Below are positions 17,298 to 26,440 of a DNA stretch of 64,000 nt, piece by piece. Location of the stretch: NCBI RefSeq assembly GCF_900113865.1, contig NZ_FOQY01000002.1, positions 434,001 to 498,000 on the forward strand, read 5' to 3'. The position numbers were made by a program, and so were the translations under genes. The notes beneath the pieces are model-generated. The model did not search any database. It was given only the letters and a program-made list of their open reading frames with translations, and was not told the DNA's origin. The stretch's first letter is position 1. Each line of letters opens with the position of its first letter. The stretch is from Streptosporangium canum. Its GTDB lineage: Bacteria > Actinomycetota > Actinomycetes > Streptosporangiales > Streptosporangiaceae.

Positions 17298-18029
17298 GTG
17301 AGCCCACGCCGATCGAATCCTCAGACGCGCCCCGCTCTTGTCGACATCGCCGCGCGGCTGCTCGCCGACGAGGGCCCCCAGGCGTTGTCGGCCCGCCGCA
17401 TCGCCACGGAGGCGGGCAGCTCGACGATGGCGGTCTACACCAACTTCGGCGGGATGAGCGGGCTGGTGCGCGAGATGGTCTACGAGGGGTTCGCCCGCCT
17501 GCAGGACTACTTCTCGCACGTCTCCCGGACCGCCGATCCCGTCGCCGACATCGCGCTGTTCGGCCGGGCCTACCGGCACAACGCCCTGACGAACCCGCAC
17601 CTGTACGCGGTCATGTTCGGCGGAGCGTCGCTGGCCGGGTTCTCCCTGACCGCCGAGGACCGCCAGTACGGCCGATACACCCTGAGCACCGTGGTGGAGT
17701 GCGCCACCCGGTGCATCACGGCGGAACGGTTCCGGGCCGGTGACGCCGAGCTCGTCGCCCACCAGCTGTGGACCGCGATCCACGGGCTGGTCACGCTCGA
17801 ACTCGGCGAGTATCTCATCGAGCCCTTCGACGCCGACCGGGTCTTCGAGGCCCAGCTGACCGGCCTGATGATCGGCGCGGGCGACATCTTGGAGGAGGCC
17901 ACCCGGTCGGTGGCCTCCTCCAAGAGACGGCTGAGGAAGGTGATCGAGGGCGTGCGGCCGGATCCGGTGGACGACCGGCCCGCGGGCGACCGGAGACGGC
18001 GTCCCCGGCAGGCCGCGCCGGCGGGATGA
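17298..18029 (+). CDS. TetR-family transcriptional regulator
   Basis: A 243-residue protein starting at GTG 17298 (VSPRRSNPQTRPALVDIAAR). The helix-turn-helix is ALSARRIATEAGSSTMAVYT and the ligand domain begins near residue 70 with a TetR_C-type core (GRAYRHNALTNPHLYAVMFG). The last 30 residues are Arg-rich and probably disordered. The twin palindromes just upstream make it the likely repressor of itself and of the divergent carotenoid oxygenase. The ligand is unknown but may relate to the oxygenase substrate. Confidence 0.9.
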   Translation: MSPRRSNPQTRPALVDIAARLLADEGPQALSARRIATEAGSSTMAVYTNFGGMSGLVREMVYEGFARLQDYFSHVSRTADPVADIALFGRAYRHNALTNPHLYAVMFGGASLAGFSLTAEDRQYGRYTLSTVVECATRCITAERFRAGDAELVAHQLWTAIHGLVTLELGEYLIEPFDADRVFEAQLTGLMIGAGDILEEATRSVASSKRRLRKVIEGVRPDPVDDRPAGDRRRRPRQAAPAG

Positions 18030-18066
18030 GCGGCGGGCCGCCCGTCCCGCCGGCGGACCGGGCCGC

Positions 18067-19041
18067 TCACTCCCAGGGCGCCACCGGGAACCAGCCGTAA
18101 CCGAACCGCGCGGGCAGTCGCAGGTCCCAGTAGAGGAAGGTGAAGGCGCCGACGACGATGAAGGCCACCGCCGTGATCGTCGCGACCCGTGACGGGCCGG
18201 CGGTCATCCAGCGGGTGAAGCGGCCCCTGGTGGCGTGTACGAGCACGACGAAGAGCACGGCCATCAGCGTGATGTTGCCGAGCGACTGCAGGATGAAGAC
18301 GGCGGCCCCGTAGAGCGGGTTGCGGGTCTCGGCCGCGTACTCGAACAGCTTGTGGAACAGCGGGAACGGCCGCCCGATGAGAAATCCGCCGATCAGCGCG
18401 CCGATCACGACCAGGCGCGCGTTGGGGAAGCGGCTCGACAGGCGCGCGAAGGGGTCGGGCACCACGCGCAGCGCCGCCAGGCCGAGGTAGACGAAGGCCA
18501 GGCCGATCACGCCGAAGACGATCGAGGCCTGCAGCAGTCGCGGCGGAAGGCTGGAGCCGGCCGTCGCGGTCGACAGCTGGGGCAGCCGTTCGCCGAGGGC
18601 GGCGCCGACGGCCCCGTAGGCTCCGGAGACCACGATCATGCCGAGCGCGAGCCAGCCGATGGGCCGCAGGGTCGCCCCGATCCGGAGCCGGCCGGAGGTG
18701 TCCGAGGAGTCGGCCCGGTGAGCGCCCCCCGCGTTCGTCATCGGTGCGATCGCGCCGAACGCGGCGATGTTGCACGCGGTGAAGGTGCCGGCCAGACCGG
18801 AGACGAAGGCGAAGACGGTCCCCGCGATCAGGCCTCCGATCTCGGTGTGCTTGGCGTCGTAGCCGAGCAGCGTGTTCGCGACGTTGTCGCCGATCACGCT
18901 GTCGACGAGCCGGAAGGACCACAGCGAGGCGATCAGCGCTCCGGCCAGCACGCTGAGGACGATGATCAGCCCTCGGCGCCGGGGCAGATCCGCGGCGTGA
19001 GCGTCAGGTGACGGGGCGGAGACGGGGATGATCCGAGCCAT
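18067..19041 (-). CDS. Polytopic membrane protein, possibly DsbD/CcdA-like
   Basis: A 324-residue protein with about eight hydrophobic helices. Helix 2-3 reads IGGLIAGTVFAFVSGLAGTF with TACNIAAFGAIAPM, reminiscent of the pore helices of CcdA/DsbD thiol transporters. GRPFPLFHKLFEYAAETRNP and LQSLGNITLMAVLFVVL form a second conserved block. No CxxC pair is present, so a thiol-transfer role is not supported. The ATG at 19041 is preferred over upstream GTG codons. Function is not assigned; neighbours are convergent or unrelated. Confidence 0.6.
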   Translation of the reverse strand: MARIIPVSAPSPDAHAADLPRRRGLIIVLSVLAGALIASLWSFRLVDSVIGDNVANTLLGYDAKHTEIGGLIAGTVFAFVSGLAGTFTACNIAAFGAIAPMTNAGGAHRADSSDTSGRLRIGATLRPIGWLALGMIVVSGAYGAVGAALGERLPQLSTATAGSSLPPRLLQASIVFGVIGLAFVYLGLAALRVVPDPFARLSSRFPNARLVVIGALIGGFLIGRPFPLFHKLFEYAAETRNPLYGAAVFILQSLGNITLMAVLFVVLVHATRGRFTRWMTAGPSRVATITAVAFIVVGAFTFLYWDLRLPARFGYGWFPVAPWE

Positions 19042-19380
19042 GAGGTGCCTCTCTTGTCGAGCCGGACACGCTTGTGAGCCGCGGAGGCCGGCACGGACGC
19101 GCCCTGCCCGCGAGGACGAGGACACCTCTCACGCGACTTCGGCGAACAGATCCACCCGATAGACGCTCATGATCGCTATTTCGGTGCGTCGCTGTCAACG
19201 GCCGGTCTCGCCTGCCCGCCGTGCGGCATCGGCGTGTCCTCCCGCGGAGCCGCCTCCCCCGCTTCACCGCCCCGGCCGCCGGTGTCCGCGCTTCCGCCCC
19301 TCCCCCGCCCGCCGGGTACGGTGAACGCGCTCGGCGGCCGGGGCCGGTCGGAGCTGGGCGCCCGCGAAGGAATCGATCGC
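19042..19380. other. 339-bp gap with no supportable gene
   Basis: GC-rich sequence between two minus-strand genes. A 13-codon frame reading MSVYRVDLFAEVA occurs on the minus strand near 19170. It has no convincing ribosome-binding site and I do not call it. No terminator hairpin stands out. Confidence 0.5.
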
Positions 19381-19818
19381 TCAGGGGCGCCCGTCGCCGG
19401 AGAGCGGGGACGTGTACTGGTCGGCGAAGGCCGCGGTCGGCGCCGTCGGCGTGATGACGTCGACGAGGACGCCGTTCGGGTCGGCGACGATGAAGTGCCG
19501 CTGGCCGAAGTCCTCGCTCCGCAGGGAAAGCCTCGGCTCCAGGCCGGCCCGGCGCACGAGCCGGTCGTACTCGGCGTCGACGTCTGCGACCTCGAAGTTG
19601 AGGATCAGCCCCTGGACGGGTGAGCGGTAGCCCTCGGGGATCGTCTCGTGGGTGTGGTCGAGGAGCGCCAGCTCGTAGTGGGGCGGTTCCGGCCGCCTGA
19701 GGCTCACGTACCAGTCCGACTCGAAGGTCGTCTCGAAGCCGAACAGGCCGGTGTAGAAGTCGCGCGTCTCGGCGATCAGCCGCGTGCAGACGACCGGGTA
19801 GAAGCTGGTCAAACTCAT
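19381..19818 (-). CDS. VOC-family protein (glyoxalase/extradiol fold)
   Basis: A 145-residue vicinal-oxygen-chelate protein. It starts [20 protein letters not shown], contains [20 protein letters not shown] and ends [15 protein letters not shown]. Single-domain members detoxify aldehydes or bind antibiotics. It is divergent from the TetR gene at 19918, with two TetR-type palindromes in between, so it is the likely regulated target. The ATG at 19818 lies 24 bp from the first operator. Confidence 0.88.
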   Translation of the reverse strand: MSLTSFYPVVCTRLIAETRDFYTGLFGFETTFESDWYVSLRRPEPPHYELALLDHTHETIPEGYRSPVQGLILNFEVADVDAEYDRLVRRAGLEPRLSLRSEDFGQRHFIVADPNGVLVDVITPTAPTAAFADQYTSPLSGDGRP

Positions 19819-19841
19819 AAGGGCACTCCGATCCGAAAAAC

Positions 19842-19890
19842 ACATACCGTCGGTATGTTCGGCTAACCTAGATGCGTACCATCGGTATGT
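19842..19890. promoter_or_regulatory. Two TetR-type palindromes between VOC and TetR genes
   Basis: ACATACCGTCGGTATGT at 19842-19858 is a perfect 8+1+8 palindrome. GCGTACCATCGGTATGT at 19874-19890 is a weaker copy 32 bp away. They lie between the divergent starts at 19818 and 19918 and match the common TetR motif ATACCGnCGGTAT. Confidence 0.78.
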
Positions 19891-19917
19891 CAATCGTCCG
19901 ACGACGGAGGCGCGAGG

Positions 19918-20538
19918 GTGAACCGAGCACCGCGGAGCAAGGCGCAGCAGCGGCTGGAGACCAGGCGCGCACTGGTGGCGGAGGGCAGGCGGCTGTTCGC
20001 GCGCCGCGGCTACGGCGCGGTGAGCCTCGCCGAGATCGTCGAGAGCGCCGAGATGACGAAGGGGGCGCTCTACCACCACTTCGACAGCAAGGCCGATCTC
20101 TTCCGCACCGTGGTCGAGCAGGTGCAGCAGGAGGTCGCGGACAGGGTGACCGCCGCCGCCGAGGCCCGGGAGGATCCATGGGAACAGCTGATCGCCGGCT
20201 GCCACGCGTTCCTCACCGCGAGCTCCGATCCCGAGGTGCAGCAGATCATGCTCATCGACGGCCCCGCCGTGCTGGGCTGGGAGGAGTGGCGGGCGATGGA
20301 CGAGGCCTCGTCGGCCAGGCATCTCACCGAGGCGCTCACGACGCTGGTGGAGGCCGGGGTCATCGTCCGGCAGCCCGTCGCGCCGCTGGCCCGCCTCCTG
20401 TCCGGCGCCATGAACGAGGCGGCCCTGTGGCTCGCACGCTCGGCGGACCCCGCCGGCCTCGCGGACACGACCGCGGCGCTGTCACGGCTGATGGCGTCCC
20501 TGCGCCACCACGACCGGCCGGATGCCGTCCCCCGCTGA
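19918..20538 (+). CDS. TetR-family transcriptional regulator
   Basis: A 206-residue protein from GTG 19918 with GGAGG seven bases upstream. The helix-turn-helix is [20 protein letters not shown] with the family hallmark FDSKADLF. The C-terminal half is a TetR_C-like domain ([20 protein letters not shown], typical of the YsiA/SCO-type subfamily). The divergent VOC gene and the operators at 19842-19890 indicate autoregulation and control of that gene. The ligand is unknown. Confidence 0.92.
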   Translation: MNRAPRSKAQQRLETRRALVAEGRRLFARRGYGAVSLAEIVESAEMTKGALYHHFDSKADLFRTVVEQVQQEVADRVTAAAEAREDPWEQLIAGCHAFLTASSDPEVQQIMLIDGPAVLGWEEWRAMDEASSARHLTEALTTLVEAGVIVRQPVAPLARLLSGAMNEAALWLARSADPAGLADTTAALSRLMASLRHHDRPDAVPR

Positions 20539-20894
20539 CCCCCTCAGGCTCCGGCCCCGTACCTCGCGCGGAGGCGACGGGCCGGAGATCTCCCGCCGGG
20601 CGGTCTCGCCGTCCCGGCACCGCTCAGCCGGCCGCCAGGCGCTCGCCTCGCGCTCCATTCGCGCGGTGGCCGGCCCTCCGTCAAGGGCGTGGTTGTTGGG
20701 ATTGGTGCGACAGGAAATGAGGTGAGCAGGCGGGTGGTCACGGCAGCGCCGCTTCCACCATGACGCGGTCGTATTCGTAGCCCAACCAGCCGGATCCCGC
20801 CACCTCCGGGATCACCCCGTCCGGAGGTGAGGCCCGGCACGCGCCCCCGCGACGGCGGGTCCGCGCACCGGGCGCATCCATGGAGTCCCGCCGC
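20539..20894. other. 356-bp gap, no clear gene
   Basis: Between convergent TetR and cydB. On the minus strand around 20740-20810 a frame ends [18 protein letters not shown] before a stop. It could be the tail of a lost gene but matches nothing I recognise. No strong terminator was found. Confidence 0.4.
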
Positions 20895-21878
20895 TCAGCT
20901 GCCGCCGGGCGCGCGGGTGAGACGGCGCCGGAACACCCAGTAGGTCCACCCCTGGTAGGCCAGCACCAGGGGCATGAAGATGACCGCGACCCAGGTCATC
21001 ACCGTGAGCGTGTACGAGGTGGAGGCGGCGTTGTCCACGGTGAGGCTGTTGGCCGGGTCGAGTGCGGGCATCACGTTGGGCCACAGGCTCGCGAACAGGG
21101 TGACGGTGACCGCGACGATGGCCACCGTGTTGGCGGCGAACGACCAGCCGTCGCGGCCGCGCAGTGTCGCGACCAGGGCACCCGCGATCGCGACGGCGGC
21201 CACCGCGACGGTGCCCCAGGTGGCGGGCTTGCCCACCGTCAGCTGGGTCGTCACGAGGAAGGCGCCGCCGATGACCAGCGCCGCCAGTCCGGTCACGCGG
21301 ACCAGCCGCCCGGCACGCTCCCGCAGCTCGCCGTCGGTCTTCAACCGGATGAAGACCGCGCCGTGCAAGGTGAAGAGCGTGAGCGTGGCCAGGCCGCCGA
21401 GCAGCGCGTAGGGGTTGAGCAGGGTGAGCAGCGAACCGGTGTACTCGTGGTCGGCGTCCAGCGGGACACCGCGCACGATGTTGGCGAAGGCCACGCCCCA
21501 CAGGAACGCCGGGCCGAGCGACCCCCAGAAGAACGCCCGGTCCCAGCCGCGGGTGCCGGCGCTCTTGCCGCGGTACTCCAGGGCGACACCACGCACGATG
21601 AGGGCCAGCAGGATGAGGAACAGCGGCAGGTAGAAGCCGGAGAACAGGGTCGCGTACCACTCGGGGAACGCGGCGAAGGTCGCGCCGCCGGCCACGATCA
21701 GCCAGACCTCGTTGCCGTCCCACACCGGCCCGATGCTCTGGACGAGGGTGCGCCGGTCGGACTCGTCGCGGCCGAGCAGCGGGAGCAGGATGCCGACGCC
21801 GAAGTCGAAGCCCTCCAGCACGAAATAGCCGGTCCACAGAACGGCGATGAGCAGAAACCAGACGGTGGTGAGTTCCAT
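20895..21878 (-). CDS. cydB: Cytochrome bd ubiquinol oxidase subunit II
   Basis: A 327-residue, eight-helix membrane protein with the CydB signatures VLEGFDFGVGILLPLLGR near residue 21 and GPVWDGNEVWLIVAGGATFA near 50. Later helices include TLFTLHGAVFIRLKTDGEL and the C-terminal WVAVIFMPLVLAYQGWTYWV. With CydA it forms the high-affinity, non-proton-pumping quinol oxidase used at low oxygen or under stress. It starts 10 bp after the cydA stop, in one operon. The cydDC genes that often follow in actinobacteria are not here. Confidence 0.95.
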   Translation of the reverse strand: MELTTVWFLLIAVLWTGYFVLEGFDFGVGILLPLLGRDESDRRTLVQSIGPVWDGNEVWLIVAGGATFAAFPEWYATLFSGFYLPLFLILLALIVRGVALEYRGKSAGTRGWDRAFFWGSLGPAFLWGVAFANIVRGVPLDADHEYTGSLLTLLNPYALLGGLATLTLFTLHGAVFIRLKTDGELRERAGRLVRVTGLAALVIGGAFLVTTQLTVGKPATWGTVAVAAVAIAGALVATLRGRDGWSFAANTVAIVAVTVTLFASLWPNVMPALDPANSLTVDNAASTSYTLTVMTWVAVIFMPLVLAYQGWTYWVFRRRLTRAPGGS

Positions 21879-21888
21879 GGCAGCTTCT

Positions 21889-23277
21889 TCAGTAGGACAG
21901 GGCGGGGACGGTGTCGGTGGGCCGGCCGGGCTCGCCTTCGGCGTCGGGGCCGATCCGGATGAACTTCAGCAGCAGCCGGATCTCGACGACCGCGAGCACC
22001 GCGTAGACCAGGGTGAAGCCGACCAGGGTGATGGCGACCTCGGTGACGTCCACGCCGGGTGAGACCGCGGCCGCGGTACGCATGATCCCGAAGACGGTCC
22101 ACGGCTGGCGGCCCATCTCGGTGAAGATCCATCCCATCGAGTTGGCCAGGAACGGCAGGCCGATGCCCAGGATCGCCAGCCGGTGGAACCACGGGTTGTC
22201 CGGCAGCCGGCCGCGCCGGGTGGCCCAGAGGCCGGCGAGCGCGAGCAGCGCGGCCAGCATCCCGAAGCCGATCATGAGGCGGAAGGACCAGTAGGCGATG
22301 CCCACGACGGGCTTGTAGTCCCCGGGGCCGTAGGCGGCCTCGTAGCGGGCTTGGATGTCGTTGACGCCCTCGACGTGGCCGTCCAGTGTGTTGGTGGACA
22401 GCAGGCTCAGGCCGTACGGGATCTGCAGGTTGATGTGGTTGCGGCCGTTCTCGACGTCGCCGACGGCGAACAGCGAGAACCCCGCGGAGGTCTCGTCCTC
22501 CCACAGCGCCTCGGCGGCGGCCATCTTCATCGGCTGCTGCTCGGTCATGATCTGGGCCTGCCAGTGACCCGACAGGGCGACTCCGATGGAGGCGACCAGG
22601 GTGACGGTCATCGCCATGCGGGCGGAGACGCGGAACAGCTCGACGTCCTTCTTGCGCAACAGATGCCAGGCGCTCACCCCCGCGACGAACGCCCCGGCGG
22701 TGACGAACGCTCCGAAGATCACATGCGGGAACGTCACCAGGGTCGTGGAGTTGGTGAGCACCGCCCAGATGTCGGTCAGCTCGGCCCGGCCGGTGACGGG
22801 GTTGAGCCGGTAGCCGACCGGGTGCTGCATCCAGGAGTTGGCCGCCAGGATGAAGTAGGCGGAGAGGTTCGTGCCGATCGCGGCCACCCAGATCGTCGCC
22901 AGGTGGAGCCTCGGCGACAGCTTGTCCCATCCGAAGATCCACAGGCCGAGGAAGGTGGACTCCAGGAAGAAGGCCATGAGACCTTCCATGGCCAGCGGGG
23001 CGCCGAAGACGTCCCCGACGAAGCGTGAGTAGTCACTCCAGTTCATGCCGAACTGGAACTCCTGCACGATGCCGGTGACCACGCCCATCGCGAAGTTGAT
23101 CAGGAAGAGTTTGCCCCAGAACTTGGTCAGCCGCAGGTAGGCGGGCTTCCCGGTACGGTGCCAGGCCGTCTGGAATCCGGCAACGATGATCGACAGGCCG
23201 ATCGTCAGCGGCACGAACAGAAAATGGTAGACGGTTGTTATGCCGAACTGCCAACGAGACAGGTCCAAGACGTCCAT
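21889..23277 (-). CDS. cydA: Cytochrome bd ubiquinol oxidase subunit I
   Basis: About 462 residues with the CydA hallmarks: SRWQFGITTVYHFLFVPLTI with the haem b595 histidine near residue 14, GMNWSDYSRFVGDVFGAPLA, SGHWQAQIMTEQQPMKMAAA (Q-loop start) and GWIFTEMGRQPWTVFGI. The Q loop is of the short type usual in Gram-positive bacteria. The ATG at 23277 has GGAG at proper spacing; an ATG at 23292 is in frame but overlaps a palindrome and lacks such a site. It oxidises quinol and reduces oxygen in the plasma membrane. Confidence 0.95.
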   Translation of the reverse strand: MDVLDLSRWQFGITTVYHFLFVPLTIGLSIIVAGFQTAWHRTGKPAYLRLTKFWGKLFLINFAMGVVTGIVQEFQFGMNWSDYSRFVGDVFGAPLAMEGLMAFFLESTFLGLWIFGWDKLSPRLHLATIWVAAIGTNLSAYFILAANSWMQHPVGYRLNPVTGRAELTDIWAVLTNSTTLVTFPHVIFGAFVTAGAFVAGVSAWHLLRKKDVELFRVSARMAMTVTLVASIGVALSGHWQAQIMTEQQPMKMAAAEALWEDETSAGFSLFAVGDVENGRNHINLQIPYGLSLLSTNTLDGHVEGVNDIQARYEAAYGPGDYKPVVGIAYWSFRLMIGFGMLAALLALAGLWATRRGRLPDNPWFHRLAILGIGLPFLANSMGWIFTEMGRQPWTVFGIMRTAAAVSPGVDVTEVAITLVGFTLVYAVLAVVEIRLLLKFIRIGPDAEGEPGRPTDTVPALSY

Positions 23278-23291
23278 CGCGCTCCAAGTCA

Positions 23292-23306
23292 TCAGTGAGT
23301 CACTGA
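23292..23306. promoter_or_regulatory. Palindrome in the cydAB leader
   Basis: TCAGTGA and TCACTGA flank one base, and a third TCACTGA half-site follows at 23311. The element lies directly upstream of the cydA start at 23277. A redox or oxygen-responsive repressor site is possible. It does not match the known Rex consensus. Confidence 0.45.
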
Positions 23307-23507
23307 ATCCTCACTGAAAGGTCAGGGTCCGCCGTAGGGTCGGCGGGCCCTGCTCGCAGGGACCTTGGTCCCGCCGTGTGGGGCGGCCACCTGGACGGAT
23401 GAGGTCGCCAGGCCGTGGCGGACGGGACTTTCGGCCCTGCCCCCCGCGCCGCGCCGTAACGTAGCGTCCCGGCTGAGAAGACATCCACCTTCCGTTGGGG
23501 GAATCCC

Positions 23508-24185
23508 ATGACCGAACGCATCACGGCCCCCGGTGACCTCGGCCGCCGGATCGCCAGACGGCGCGAGAGCCTCGGCCTCGATCGGGAGCGGCTGGCGAGG
23601 CGGGCCGGTATCGACCCCGGTTACCTCGCCTATCTGGAGGAGGCGGCCGCCTCCCCCGGCGCCGACACCGTGGGCCGCCTGGCCTCCGCCCTGGAGACCA
23701 GCACCCAGGAACTGCTCGGCGGGGCCATTGATCCGCCGCCCGGGCACGGACGCCCCGCGGCCCTTCCCGAGTTGGAGAAACTGGACCCGGAGGAGTGCCT
23801 GCGGCTGATCTCCCCCGGAGGGGTGGGCCGGGTGGCCTTCAACGATCTCGGCGGCCCGGCGATCCTGCCGGTCAACTACGTCCTGCACGAGGGGTCCGTG
23901 ATCTTCCGGACCGCCTTCGGCGGCCCGCTCGACGCGGACCTGCGCACCGGCGTCAAGGGCGTCGATTTCAAGATCGCCTTCGAGGTCGACCACATCGACG
24001 ACGCCAACCGGGAGGGCTGGAGCGTGCTGGTACGGGGCGGTCTCCACCACGCCGCCACCTCCGAGGAGCAGGCGGCAGCGGCGGCCTCGAGGGTCCAGCC
24101 CTGGGCGGGGGGCGACCGCGGGCTCTACGTCAGGATCGTCCCCTCCGAGATCACCGGCCGTCGCGTCCGGCCGGGACACTCCTGA
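23508..24185 (+). CDS. XRE helix-turn-helix fused to a PNPOx-like flavin-binding domain
   Basis: A 225-residue protein. An XRE-type helix-turn-helix occupies residues 8-70 (LGRRIARRRESLGLDRERLA, IDPGYLAYLEEAAASPGADT). A pyridoxamine-5'-phosphate-oxidase-like split barrel covers 90-220 (GRVAFNDLGGPAILPVNYVL, VIFRTAFGG). This fusion is common in actinobacteria and is thought to sense flavin, F420 or a small ligand. It is divergent from cydAB, so regulation of the terminal oxidase is possible but not shown. Confidence 0.85.
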   Translation: MTERITAPGDLGRRIARRRESLGLDRERLARRAGIDPGYLAYLEEAAASPGADTVGRLASALETSTQELLGGAIDPPPGHGRPAALPELEKLDPEECLRLISPGGVGRVAFNDLGGPAILPVNYVLHEGSVIFRTAFGGPLDADLRTGVKGVDFKIAFEVDHIDDANREGWSVLVRGGLHHAATSEEQAAAAASRVQPWAGGDRGLYVRIVPSEITGRRVRPGHS

Positions 24186-24292
24186 GTGCGGCGCCGGGCG
24201 ACGGGGTAAGGGCGCCTGGTCCGCCCTCACCCCGCGGCCGTAGGAGCCGGCAGTTCCAGATGGCTCCCGTGACGCCCGTGCAGTCGTGGTGA

Positions 24293-25134
24293 TCAGGCGG
24301 CCTCGCCGCGGGCGATGTAGAGGTTCATGTCAGTGAAGTCGACGGTGATGTTGTAGGGCTTCCAGAAGCAGTGGGAAAACCAGCCCATCGTGTCGAACCC
24401 TGTCCCATAGGGCCAGGGCACGTTGACCGGCTGGTTGGGGTTCGTGTAGCAGTAGACATCCTTGGCGACGGCGTCGCCGAGGCGGATCTCCTTCGGGTAG
24501 CAGGGGTAGACGACGGCCGGGTGGCTTTGGGCGAAAGTCCCGATCCGGCGGTCGTAGTCGGTGCGGATTCCCAACTGCTTGGCCGTGTCTCCGCGCATGC
24601 CCGCGGCGATCTCGCCGACTCCGCCGAAGTTCACACCCACCACCCCTGTGCGGGAGCCGGCGACGCCGGCGAAGCTGCCCGTGCTGTGCAGGTATTGCTC
24701 ACGGGCCAGCCACAGCGGCAGGGGCTCGGCGCCCGCCCGCGTGGCGGCGGCGCGTGCCTTCCTGGCCGTTTCGGGGGTCCGGCGGCGCAGGATCAGCTGC
24801 CGGCCCGCGTAGTCGAAGGTGGTCAGCAGACCAGCGGCACCGAGTCCATCTGCTGGAATGGCAGCCGCGCGGTCTCGCCGTGGACCTGATACGCCTCGCC
24901 GCGGACTGCCGCGAACCACTTGGCGTAGCTGTCCTCGCCGGCCGCCTGCCAGTGGGGTGCGGACAGAGCGAATTTGTCCTGCCGGATGTAGCAGTCGGCC
25001 AGGAAGTAGTTGGCGTCCTTGTCGCCGGGCGCCAGGGCGAGGGCCATCTTGAGGTATTTCTCGGCGGCGGCGAACCGGTTGGCCAGCAGCCCGACATAGC
25101 CGCGCCGGCGGGCCGCGTGCAGGTTCTTGGGGTC
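24293..25134 (-). pseudogene. Broken TPR/retropepsin-like aspartyl protease gene, 3' part
   Basis: Minus-strand codons from 25134 read DPKNLHAARRRGYVGLLANR and a TPR (AAEKYLKMALALAPGDKDAN), reaching DSVPLVC and a stop at 24823. In another frame the sequence continues LLTTFDYAGRQLILRRR and a second aspartyl-protease-like segment (VVGVNFGGVGEIAAGMRGDT, GFDTMGWFSHCFWKPYNITV, DFTDMNLYIARG) to 24293. About 100 residues that would hold the first catalytic loop are missing at the frame change. The gene is also cut at 25135 by an IS110 element, and its N terminus lies beyond the element. It is a pseudogene twice over. The native family is retropepsin-like proteases with TPRs. Confidence 0.7.
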
Positions 25135-25136
25135 CT

Positions 25137-25270
25137 AATCAGTTCTGGGAGTAAGCCATCCGGCAGACTCCTGGTGGTAGCCGCCGACAGGTGAGCACTC
25201 TGGGTTCCTGGGTCTTGAGTCCTGATGAAAGATCGTGCCCCTGTTGGTCGGCCGGGAGAGTTGATCGCTG
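25137..25270 (+). ncRNA. Candidate bridge-RNA region of the IS110 element
   Basis: In IS110-type elements the non-coding end upstream of the transposase encodes a structured bridge RNA whose loops pair with donor and target. Here 134 bp separate the left junction from the transposase ATG. The segment contains CTCCTGG near 25167, which recurs near the right end at 26449, and GGGTTCCTGGGTC near 25202, similar to the target GGGGTCCT. I could not fold it; the call rests on position and these short matches. Confidence 0.4.
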
Positions 25271-26440
25271 ATGGATGTCTCCGGCCGCCGGCTGGCCAAG
25301 GCCCGCCTGCCGGAGGGCGTGGCCGGGATGGCCCGGCTGCACGCGATCGTGGGCGAGCTGGCCGGAGATGACGCCGACGAGGTCGAGGTGCTGGTGGGCA
25401 TCGAGACCGACCGGGGCCCGTGGGTGGCGGCGCTGGTGGCTGCCGGCTACACCGTGCTGGTGGTCAACCCGCTGCAGGCCGCCCGGTTCCGCGACCGGCT
25501 TGGGGTCTCCGGAGCCAAGAGTGACGCCGGTGACGCGCACGTGCTGGCCGACATGGCTCGCACCCACTCCCACGAGCTGCGTGCCGTGGCCGGGGACACA
25601 CCGCAGGTCCAGGCCGTCAAGGTCGTAGCCCGCACGCACAAGACGCTGATCTGGGAACGCACCCGGCACACTCAGCGGCTGCGGCACGCTTTGCGGGACT
25701 ACTTCCCCGCCGCGCTGGAGGCGTTTGAGGACCTGGACGCCGCCGATACCCTGGAGCTGCTGGCCAAGGCGCCCGCTCCGGCGCAGGCCGCCCGGCTGAC
25801 GATCGGGCAGATCAGCGCCGCGCTCAAGCGGGCCCGTCGCAAGAACGTCGCCGATAAGGCTGCCGCGATCCAGAGCGTTCTGCGCGCCGAGCACCTGGGC
25901 CAACCTGAGGTCGTGACCGGCGCCTACGCCGCATCCGTCCAGGCGCTGATCGCCGTCCTGAACGTACTCAACGCCCAGGTAAAGACGCTTCAGGGGCAGG
26001 TGGAGGAGCATTTTGGGCAGCACCCGGCCGCTGAGATCGTCCTGTCCCAGCCCGGGCTGGGACAGGTGCTCGGCGCCCGGGTGCTCGCGGAGTTCGGTGA
26101 CGACCCCACCCGGTACGCCAGTGCCAAGGCCCGCAAGAACTACGCCGGGACCTCGCCGATCACCCGCGCGTCCGGCAGGAAGAAGGCCGCCCTGGCCCGG
26201 TTCGTGCACAACGACCGACTCATCGACGCCCTGCTCACCCAGGCGTTCAGCGCCCTGGGACGCTCGCCCGGCGCACGCGCCTACTACGACCGGCAACGGG
26301 CCCGTGGCTGCGGCCACAACGCCGCCCTGCGCCAGCTCGCCAACCGCCTCGTCGGCATCCTGCACGGCTGCCTCAAGACCGGCACGCTCTACGACGAAGC
26401 GACCGCCTGGTCACATCACGCGGAATCGCTTGCGGCTTGA
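25271..26440 (+). CDS. IS110-family transposase, apparently missing its first residues
   Basis: A 389-residue protein with a DEDD RuvC-like N-terminal domain (VGIETDRGPWVAALVAAGYT with Glu45; SGAKSDAGDAH with Asp85 and Asp88). A central coiled region follows, then the C-terminal transposase_20 domain (LSQPGLGQVLGARVLAEFGD, ARKNYAGTSPITRASGRKKA). In the IS110 family the first catalytic Asp lies about 15 residues before the point where this frame begins (MDVSGRRLAKA). An in-frame TGA stands at 25262, so that Asp appears to be missing. The conserved Ser region (AGTSPIT) is intact. Activity is doubtful. Confidence 0.85.
   Translation: MDVSGRRLAKARLPEGVAGMARLHAIVGELAGDDADEVEVLVGIETDRGPWVAALVAAGYTVLVVNPLQAARFRDRLGVSGAKSDAGDAHVLADMARTHSHELRAVAGDTPQVQAVKVVARTHKTLIWERTRHTQRLRHALRDYFPAALEAFEDLDAADTLELLAKAPAPAQAARLTIGQISAALKRARRKNVADKAAAIQSVLRAEHLGQPEVVTGAYAASVQALIAVLNVLNAQVKTLQGQVEEHFGQHPAAEIVLSQPGLGQVLGARVLAEFGDDPTRYASAKARKNYAGTSPITRASGRKKAALARFVHNDRLIDALLTQAFSALGRSPGARAYYDRQRARGCGHNAALRQLANRLVGILHGCLKTGTLYDEATAWSHHAESLAA

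Noticed and set aside
19100..19180. A 13-codon leader peptide MSVYRVDLFAEVA
   Set aside because: No ribosome-binding site, no hairpins and no metabolite-related codon run.
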